Below are positions 1-64,000 of a stretch of 64,000 nucleotides of DNA, in pieces; positions within the stretch are counted from its first letter, which is position 1; the number at the start of each line of letters is the position of its first letter. This DNA comes from Ryuthela nishihirai (lineage: Eukaryota; Arthropoda; Arachnida; Araneae; Heptathelidae). The position numbers and the translations under genes were made by a program. The notes under the pieces are model-generated. The model was not told the origin of the DNA. It saw only the letters and a program-made list of their open reading frames with translations, and did no database searches. The stretch covers positions 86,008,334-86,072,333 of the forward strand of contig JAWZYU010000007.1 of NCBI GenBank assembly GCA_038380435.1, given 5' to 3'.

Positions 1-903
1 TATGCGAAATTCACTTCAAGGGAAAGATTTTGGCCTTAAATTGGCTGGAGATACGAAAATGTATTATTTAGAGTATGCTGATGATTTAGCCCTTTTGGCA
101 AATGATGTTGATGAGATGAACTCTTTCATTCGAGCTGTTGATGAAACTGGTAGTACAGTAGGTTTGGTTATAAACAGAGAGAAAACTAAAGTGATGAAAA
201 TTGGTCAGGCAGGCTGTGATTCAGTTAATCTGAATGGTTGCAGTCTTGAGCAGGTGTCACAGTTTAATTATCTTGGGAGCTATGTAACAGATAATGGTGA
301 TGTGCGGCATGAGATTAAGAGACGAATAGGGATTGCTGCCGGGACTTTTAAGAATCTATGGAGAGTGTGGAGAACAGGCGTATACACCTAAAGACTAAAA
401 TTAGACTGTATAATAGTTTGATTCTTTCTAGAGTTAGTTATGGTAGTGAAACTTGGACCCTTTATAAACAAGATAACAGGAAACTAGATGCTTTTGATTC
501 TAGATGCTTACGCAGTATCTTGGGCATTAGGTGGTTCAACTTTGTAACTAATGATGAGGTTAGGCAAAGGAGTTTGCAACCTCCTTTAAGCAGCATATTG
601 TGCAGAGAGAGACTCCGTTGATTTGGCCATGTTGCCCATATGAATAATATAGATTGGCGAATAGGGTTATGAAGAGTGTGCCTAAAGGCCTCAGAAAGAA
701 GGGGAGACCTAGGATGCGGTGGTCAGACAATGTCAAACAGGACCTTGTTAGAATTGGTGTGCAGTGGCCAGATGCAGTAGATGTAGCTCAGGACAGACTT
801 GCTTGGAGAACTAAATTGCACGGTCTGATTGGACCTCCGTAGCCCATGGCTGCTTGAGGATGATGATAATGATTACGACGACGATGATGATGATGATGAT
901 GAG
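1..903 (+). mobile_element. RTE-type LINE A, 3' end (cut by window start)
   Basis: This copy encodes the end of a reverse transcriptase with the catalytic YADD box (about 70-100: EYADDLALLAND), then INREKTKVMKIG, a long C-terminal domain with SYGSETWTL, and a last part ending in GPP-stop at 842. The frame shifts near 375 and 640, so it is dead. In the intact wording the sequence RWFGHVARM follows RERLR; here TGG is mutated to TGA at 619. The tail is an imperfect GAT microsatellite (860-901), usual for RTE-clade elements. The 5' side lies outside the window. Confidence 0.88.
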
Positions 904-1570
904 CTGTGGAAAAGTTGAAAATTCCAAAATTTCAAGCGAACATTGCAAATGTAGTTTTTATTCTAGAAATTTAAAATATTGGTAGTGGAATGTGAAGGTC
1001 ACCAAATTTCCACTGACAACAATGGGTTGGCGGTTTAGACCCATGGGGTTGGCAAACACAGCATCTTTGTTTTAGCAGATAATTGATTGTTTTTAGAGGG
1101 AAATGAAAAATTCTTTTGCGGGTGAGATAGAAACTGATGAAATATTATGGTTTGCACTTTTGCGAAAAAATTTGAAAGTTCCAAAATGTCAAACGAATAT
1201 TGCAAATGATGAATTTATGCTATAAATTTTAAATTTTGGTGGCGGAATGTGACCACCATGATGTTTTCATTGGCAGGAAGGAATTGATATCTTAGACCCG
1301 GGGGGGGGGGGTGCAATTGTTTTTTGTTTTAGCAGATAATTGTTTGTATTTACAGATAAGTGAAAAAACCTTTTTAGGGTTAGATAGAAATTGAGAAAAT
1401 ATTAAGATTTTCACGTTCGGAATCTTTCGAAACTATAATTGCGTCCTCTGACGGTGAAAAGTTGAAAATTCCAAAATGTCAAAAGAATATTGCAAAGATG
1501 TATTGATGATAAAAATTTAAAATTTTGGTGGTGGAATGTAGACGTCATGAAGTTTCCATTGTAAACAATG
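903..1570. repeat. AT-rich tandem repeat, ~255-290-bp unit, 2.5 copies
   Basis: AAAGTTGAAAATTCCAAAAT followed by TCAAACGAATATTGCAAA recurs at about 910, 1165 and 1457. Between them lie GGTGG(C/T)GGAATGTG, a G-run (1299-1310), TTTTAGCAGATAATTG and GATGAAATATTA. Related sequence occurs at 17735-18180. No coding capacity. It directly follows the LINE A tail. Confidence 0.75.
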
Positions 1571-1902
1571 AAAGTGATTAGAGAACTCTATTTTAGTTGT
1601 AATGGTACTAATGCTTTAATATGTATATATCTTTACAGATCACTAAATATGGAAACGGCAGAGCTGTTATCAAGTTTTTCAAATAATATGTATACAATGA
1701 AAATTTCAAATTTTAGTGATAGTTTTTTAAAAGATGCCAACAATAATCTACCCATCTTTCTGAGAGAGGTGTGGAAAATTCAACTTTATAAATTAAAAAT
1801 TTAATAAAACGAATACCTATATGTTGCATAATTACTAATAATACACTATTTACATTTTCTCATCATCCGCTGGCTCAAAATAAAACTGTTAAGCAGTGAA
1901 AG

Positions 1903-2276
1903 TTGGGTTGGGTGGCACTTTTTTGCACACCATGGGCTAAATGGCCAGGTTACATGGACCCCGAAGGCTCAGAGAAGGTTGAGGGAGGGGACCCACTGGA
2001 ACAGCTGTTGGGAGACAGATGGTAGCCTCCCGTCAAGGCTATCCAGCGTGTTCTTTAAAGTGCACAGGGTATGGCTCTCCCGCACACGGGGCCACGGCTT
2101 AACGTCCCATCCGACGGACGGTGGCCTTTCCAAGCCCATCGGTGTCCCCTACTGACCGTGGGCAGGGCGGGGAATTTTTGCGGAGATAAATCTCAACGCT
2201 GACCCAGCTGGGACTCGAACCTGGGAACTACAGATTACGGGCCTGGCGCGCTACCGACTGAGCCACCCCCCGCCCC
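1903..2276 (-). mobile_element. SINE1 copy 1 (full length)
   Basis: SINE1 reads from a pol III-type head (A box TGGCTCAGTCGG, B box GGTTCGAGTCC) through GGGACGTTAAGCCGTGG and GCACGTTAAAGAACACGC to a tail AAAACAACCCAACC. This copy is antisense and flanked by TAAGCAGTGAAAG (1890-1902, 2277-2289). It lacks the usual ttttacctctga stretch near its 3' end. Confidence 0.93.
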
Positions 2277-3044
2277 TAAGCAGTGAAAGAGGGGAGTATT
2301 TCATTCTCTGTTAAGGAGTAAAGGAAAAACTTCATTCTCTTTGAAAACGAGATTCTCATATGCGCCAGAAGCGATATTCGTTCTTTTAGTTGTTTATATA
2401 TTTTGTCTTTAGTTTCAAATTTGGTTGTAGTTAGCTTGACAATTTTGTTTGGTACATCATACTCAGAGTTGCTGATATGCCATAAAACCCAATTAATACT
2501 TACTTTTGTAAATAATGCCATTCTTTGTGGCCACATGCTCCCTTTTTTTGATATGCCTTAGGGATTGTCCATATATTACGGAAAGCTAGCTGTACTAATA
2601 AAGCTTCAACACAATTTTAAATAACTTAAAATTTTAAATGCTGCATAACGCTAGACCGAAACCACACTTCTCTCTTCCCTTTATCACTACTCCTCCGAAC
2701 TATACTTTGCAGGCGTTTAATGGGTGTCTGTCCTTATCTATATAAAATCTATAGACGTTTTGCTGACCTGTTGTCCTTTCTTTAGGGGAGAAAGTCTCGA
2801 AGTTTCTTTCCAGAGTCCATCAATAGTTCAGCGTCTGATGCTGAAGCACTAAATACTTTCATGTGCTGTACTCGTATTTGTAAAGTAACCGAGAAGTATA
2901 AAAATTAGGAAGACTAAACTGACCAGAAGCAATTGGAACTTAAAGAGTGGAACGTGTTAAATGTTAAGTTGTTAGTATGTGTTATACTGAGAAGTAAAAA
3001 AACTCAGAAGACGAAAAGAAGTAAGAAGTCTGAATTCAGAACGA

Positions 3045-3470
3045 TTGGCAGTCTAGAGTCAGAAATATTGGGCAGTCTAGAGTCAGAAATATCGGGCAGT
3101 CTAGAGTCAGAAATATTGGGCAGTCTAGGTCAGAAATATCGGGCAGTCTAGAGTCAGAAATATTGGGCAGTCTAGAGTCAGAAATATTGGGCAGTCTAGA
3201 GTCAGAAATATTGGGCACTCTAGAGTCAGAAATATCAGGCAGTCTAGAGTCAGAAATATTGGGCAGTCTAGAGTCAGAAATATTGGGCAGTCTAGAATCA
3301 GAAATATCGGGCAGTCTAGAGTCAGAAATATTGGGCAGTCTAGAGTCAGAAATATTGGGCACTCTAGAGTCAGAAATATCGGGCAATCTAGAGTCAGAAA
3401 TATTGGGCAGTTTAGAGTCAGAAATATTGGGCAGTCTAGAGTCAGAAATATCGGGCAGTCTAAAGTTAGA
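3045..3470. repeat. 24-bp minisatellite, about 17.5 copies
   Basis: The unit is GGGCAGTCTAGAGTCAGAAA plus TATT or TATC, each with an XbaI-like TCTAGA. Variants include CACTCTAGAG, AATCTAGAG and one 23-bp unit at about 3122-3144 (AGTCTAGGTC) that shifts the register. Because 24 is a multiple of 3, long frames open on both strands; I do not take these as genes. Confidence 0.95.
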
Positions 3471-3960
3471 ACAAAGGAACAGTGAAACGAACGCAAAGTC
3501 TAGAGACAGAACAGCCTGCCATCGAAACCTATGCAAAGTCTACAGAAAGAGCAGCAGGTCATCGAAATATCTTAGATCTAGAGATTTAACATAGATATAG
3601 TAGGGGTGGTCTCTAAAGACTAGAAGCAGTCCGTAGGAAAAGTGGAAAAGAGTGCAAAATTTTTTGATAGAACAACGAGCCATTGAAACGATGCAAAGTC
3701 TACAGACAGAACAACGGGGCATCGTTCTCTTTCATTCTATTCTATTTGCAGAATGTTTCATCCATTCGTTTTGCAGAAATATCTGCAAAAGGCAAGAAAA
3801 AACAGGCAACAAGTATCCATTAAACGCCTGCAAAGGCTACAGCTAGTTTGGAAAAAAAATTTGAAACGCTTGTAAAGATTGCAGCTAGTTATTGGGGGAA
3901 AAAATTGAAACGCTTGCAAGATTAGAGACAAAACAGTGGACCACGGGGACGTCTGGAAGG
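3470..3960. repeat. degenerate tandem repeats beside the 24-bp array
   Basis: ATGCAAAGTCTACAGA(C/A)AGA and GAAACG(C/A)TTGCAAAG(A/T) elements recur irregularly (3495, 3530, 3690, 3830, 3870, 3910). They may be worn relatives of the 24-bp unit (CAGTCTAGAGTCAGAA). Confidence 0.5.
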
Positions 3961-4256
3961 TCTACAGAGAGGAGAACAGGCCATTGGAATTGGCAATCGA
4001 GACGATTGTGAAAACTAGAGAATTTGGAAGAGCAAAAATGTCTACGAAATGCAGACTTTTGTCAGTATTTCGACGGCGGGGCCTTTGAAATACTGACAAA
4101 AGTCTGGAGAAGGAAAGCTGATGATCATTCCATTTGACCGCTAAAATAAGCAATAAATTAAAGAAATCACTCTACGGATGAAACGAAGGGTTTCTCACTG
4201 CCCAAAGAAGAAATATTGTACTACAAGAAGAAAGATTAGAAGAAATATATGACTAC

Positions 4257-4465
4257 AGCCTTCCCGTGGCCGAGTGGTTAGCACGCTAGGCTTCTGATAT
4301 ACGGGACCTGGGTTTAAGCCCCGGATTAAAGCATGGATGTTGTTTTTCTGATGAGGTTCCGCCATCCTCACAGACCTTCCACAATGGCGTATAAACCGAC
4401 AGGCTCCTGTCATACCTCTGTGGCAAGCAGCTGCTTGAGGGGGTATTTATCTTATTTATTTAAGT
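4257..4465 (+). mobile_element. SINE2 copy 1
   Basis: SINE2 has a Ser/Leu-type head (A box TGGCCGAGTGGTTAG, B box GGTTCGAGCCC), a body with CAGACCTTCTACTATGGCAT and GACAGGCTCCTGTCAGACC, and an end GCAGCTGCTTGAGGGGG followed by TATTTATTT repeats. This copy has TTTAAGCCCC in the B box. Flanks GACTAC at both ends. Confidence 0.9.
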
Positions 4466-4580
4466 GACTACTCTTTCGTTATTCTTGAAATTAGAACTCG
4501 TAATTCACTCAGCAGAAAATAATAAGTAATATTAAAGTTATAATAATAATGAATAAATCACGAAACAGATTTTTACTCAC

Positions 4581-61167
<56,587 letters not shown>

Positions 61168-61329
61168 CTAGAAAATGAAAAGTTGAAATTAATAAAATTT
61201 GGTTAATGATTTGAAAAAAATTGTTTACAGAGAATAGAAAATATTAACTAAAGGATTTGATAAATAAGTTGCATAATGTACAAGCCAACGAAACGTTTCG
61301 AAATAACCTATATTATATTTCGGAATAAC

Positions 61330-61520
61330 CTATTTTTTTTTTTTTGCATATAATGAGCTAAATGTCCAGATCAAAGGGCTAAGAGAAGAAAATTTCCTGA
61401 ATAGCTGTTGTGAGATATATTGAAGCCTGGATACAAATCCACAACTTAATTCCCATCTGACGAACGGCAGCCATTCCAAGCTCCTTAGTGTCCCCTTTCT
61501 CACCAACGTGCATAACAGGA
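61330..61520 (-). mobile_element. SINE1 copy 25 (very old fragment)
   Basis: TTTTTTGCATATAATGAGC, AGCTAAATGTCCAG and CCATCTGACGAACGGCAGCC keep the SINE1 order over ~190 bases; the head is missing. Confidence 0.55.
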
Positions 61521-61854
61521 TTAGTGGAGAAAATTATGAAGATGACAACACTCAAAACAGTGAATCATGAGCTTTGCGCGATATCGAATGTAGCAACCAC
61601 TCCAGTGTTGTCCTTAGCAAATGCGGGCCTCATATGTTTAAAAACAAACAACAATTAAACAAAAACTGGAAAAAAAATTTACACTGCACACAGTGTTGCT
61701 AAACTTAAAATCTGTAGTTCTCACAAAATAGGACAACAATTTTCTCTTTAGAATGAAAATTTCCTCCCTTCGTGGAGGTTATAACCCCAGCGCGGGGCCG
61801 ATTGTGCCCAAAAGTCTTAAGACCGGCCTTAACCACTATTCTTCTTATCTGTTT

Positions 61855-61940
61855 AGACCAGAGGTTCCCAACCTTTTTGAGCTCCGTGCCCCCTTCATGG
61901 AATTTAAATATTTTTCCTATATCTTGAGGGAATGGTAGTT
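61855..61940 (+). mobile_element. hAT terminal fragment
   Basis: CAGAGGTTCCCAACCTTTTT followed by GAGCTCCGTGCCCCC has the form of an hAT element end. The opposite end was not found nearby. LINE E begins about 60 bases on. Confidence 0.45.
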
Positions 61941-61999
61941 AGGCATAAACTGGAAGGAGAGCTGTATATCAATCACCAGTGATGATCCACATAACCTGC

Positions 62000-64000
62000 A
62001 GGTCTAGCATTTAATATCCGACACCGCCTTTTCGTGGTGCAGACCATTAAGTACCTTTCAAAAGATATATTCTCTTTTGGAAGGAAACGGAAGGGGAGGG
62101 CTGCCAGTTCAGTGTGTCCTACTGATCTGGTCATCTATGGCAACTTTTTTTTTCAACCCTGCCGAGGAGTGGTCAACTTCACAGGGTCCTGGTGCAGACC
62201 TTTTATACTCCCTAGACTGGACTGGTTTATGGATTTCAGTTTGATTATGAATCCTGGACTTGCTTGCACTGGTGCGCCTCTATTGAAGGGGAAAGGGAGA
62301 ATCTGCGGCTGTTTTCTCTGTTTGCTTATGGGTTGCCATCCCTAAGTAAACAGAAGCACGGGATACCTTATATCAGCTGGTGAATAATCCTGATCAGAGG
62401 TTATCGCAGGTGCTTGAACCCTCACTTAGCTAGTTGGGCATCGTCAATCCTAAACTGGAGGAATGTGCCTCAGGCTGGTCTATGGCTCTTGAAAAGGTCC
62501 ACTTGAAAAGGTGGTGCCTGAAGTTCCTATCAGCATGGATGGCTTCAGCCTGTAGTCGAGGAGGAACAGGTGTTTGCCCCATGCCTGCGATCAGGGGGCT
62601 GTGTGATTGTTGGCCCTACTTCTCTCAATAAACCTAGTTTCTTTAAATATCCTACAAATCATTTTCTCTCTGCAGGTGCTTGGAACGAGAGGACGTTATA
62701 TAGAGCTCATTCTCTTGATGTCCTCACGCACGAATTCCAGCGTTATAAAATAGATATTCTAGACTTGCAAGAGACTAGATGGACAAATAAAGAAGAGATA
62801 TTTAAAAATAACTTTAAATTTCTCTTTTCAGTGAGGGAGGATGGAGAGCATCTTCAAGGTGTAGGTTTGCTTTTCAGCAGACGCGCCAGTGATGCTCTTC
62901 TAGGATATGGCTGCATTAATAAAAGATTTCTTACAGCGAAATTTAAAACAAAAATTAAAGACTTGAATGTCATCTGTTGTTATGTCCCCACAGAGGACTC
63001 GGATGAGAAGGATAGGTTTTACAGCCAGCTTCAGGATATTTTGAATTCTGTGAAGAAAGGAGAAATTTCTGTTGTGCTAGGTGATTTCAACCCTAAAGTT
63101 CATACTGATTCTTACCTTTGGGCAGGAGTTTTAGGTCCCTTTGGCACTGGCAATTCCAATGGCAATGGAGAACGTCTTCTACAGGTAAGTAAACTTAATG
63201 ATTTGCGAATAACTAACACATACTACACACACCGGGACATTTATAAATATATATGGGTTTCACCTGATGGGTTGCATAGGAATATGATAGATTATATTTT
63301 AATTAGCAGCAAATGTGTTAGTTCAGTTAGGAATACCAAATCATACAGGGGAGCAGAAATTGGGTCTGACCATTACCTGATCAAAAGTGTCTTGCAGCTG
63401 AAGCTTAAGAAACGTTGTGCTGAGGTTAAGAAAATTAGCTTTAATATCGAATGTCTGCAAGATCCAGATATAGCCAAAGAATACATGATAGGCTACTTAG
63501 TCATTATGACAATCATGGTTTGCTTACTACTGAAGTTGAGAAAGAATGGGATCAGTTTAAACAGGCTTTTCTTGAAACCAACAGTACTCTTTTGGGTAAA
63601 AGGGAACAGAGGAAACAAAATTATTTGAGTGTTAAGGCTATGAAACTTATCTCTGGAAGAAGGAAGTGCAGGATTAATGTGAATCAACACCCTACTAGTC
63701 CAAACAGAAGGCATTAGAACGAGCTTAATAAACATGTAAAAGTTCAGTTAACAGCTGCTAAGAATTTTTGTCTTCATAGCTTGGCTGACAAAGCAGAGGA
63801 AGCATTTAAACAGCACAACAGCAGGGATTGTACCCGATTGTTGATGTTTTATGTGGAAAGAAACAGACAGGTACACAGGGATTGAGGTATAAATATGGCA
63901 AGGTGGTTGAAGGTGAGGATCCTGTGATGGCTAGGTGGGCTGAGCATTTCAGAGATGTTCTAAATAAGGTGATTATTTCTACTCCCATTGTTTGTAATTA
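62000..64000 (+). mobile_element. RTE-type LINE E, 5' part (cut by window end)
   Basis: About 670 bases of upstream leader (62000-62670) precede the endonuclease, which is open as one frame from 62570 to about 63480. Motifs are DILDLQETRWTNKEE, NVICCYVPTEDSDEKDRF, LGDFNPKVHT, NMIDYILIS and GSDHYL, so the catalytic residues are mostly kept. A frameshift at about 63485 moves the linker to another frame, followed by a stop at 63715. It is the only copy here with a leader, which has one short open frame (62034-62345) of unknown meaning. Confidence 0.9.

Larger units (their letters stand above)
1..4580 (-). other. TDO intron 8 (start only)
   Basis: The intron continues off the left edge. It holds the LINE A 3' end, a ~270-bp repeat family, a SINE1, a 24-bp minisatellite and a SINE2. 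From 1571 to 1889 and from 2290 to 3040 no feature is recognised. An 86-codon minus-strand frame at 2536-2276 overlaps the SINE1 edge and resembles no family I know. Confidence 0.7.

Noticed and set aside
3036..3594. Long frames of repeated GSLESEI or RLPNISDS residues on both strands
   Set aside because: The 24-bp unit is divisible by three, so open frames on both strands are expected; one out-of-phase unit breaks the register.

Overview
This is AT-rich invertebrate genomic DNA, packed with transposons. It shows spliceosomal introns, tRNA-derived SINEs, RTE-type LINEs, Tc1/mariner and hAT elements and minisatellites, and no bacterial-style gene layout. The protein-level clues (tryptophan dioxygenase wording, RTE and Tc1 types) suit an arthropod, possibly a chelicerate, but the species cannot be fixed from the sequence.

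The one host gene I can support lies on the minus strand and is invisible to an ORF scan because its exons are 55-114 bp long. It is tryptophan 2,3-dioxygenase (TDO; vermilion in insects). Eight consecutive exons run from 61167 down to 4581. All have GT donors and AG acceptors, and the phases join without a break. Together they cover roughly residues 78-280 of the human enzyme. The first exon(s), including the active-site His76 region, lie beyond 64000. The last exons, including the haem-ligand His, lie below position 1 or were not found. Almost everything else is intron sequence.

Introns, in gene order (minus strand): intron 1 (61099-53373) holds an hAT fragment, a MITE, a polypyrimidine tract, three SINE1 copies and a 55-bp minisatellite. 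Intron 2 (53309-45428) holds two degenerate LINEs tail to tail, two Tc1 remnants, MITEs and a SINE2 split by a 1-kb dimer. Intron 3 (45365-41804) holds a SINE1, a LINE split by a SINE2, and an array derived from the exon IV splice acceptor. Intron 4 (41727-37579) holds a Tc1 (DD36E spacing) and an hAT MITE nested in a mariner remnant. Intron 5 (37464-31988) has few recognisable elements: inverted repeats and a candidate solo LTR. Intron 6 (31879-23232) holds two long LINE copies and a long-TIR MITE. Intron 7 (23174-4636) is the largest and the densest in SINEs, with a 170-bp-arm palindrome and a Tc1 cut by two SINEs. Intron 8 runs from 4580 off the left edge, through a 24-bp minisatellite to a LINE 3' end.

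Two SINE families dominate. SINE1 (~385 bp) has a tRNA-like head, a central part resembling the Meta domain, and an AACCC tail. SINE2 (~205 bp) has a Ser/Leu-type tRNA-like head and a TTTA-rich tail. Many copies have clean target-site duplications, so the nesting order can be read directly. All LINE and transposase reading frames seen here are broken. I found no credible new multi-gene system. The most unusual observations are the concealed TDO gene and the amplification of one of its splice-acceptor segments inside the preceding intron.
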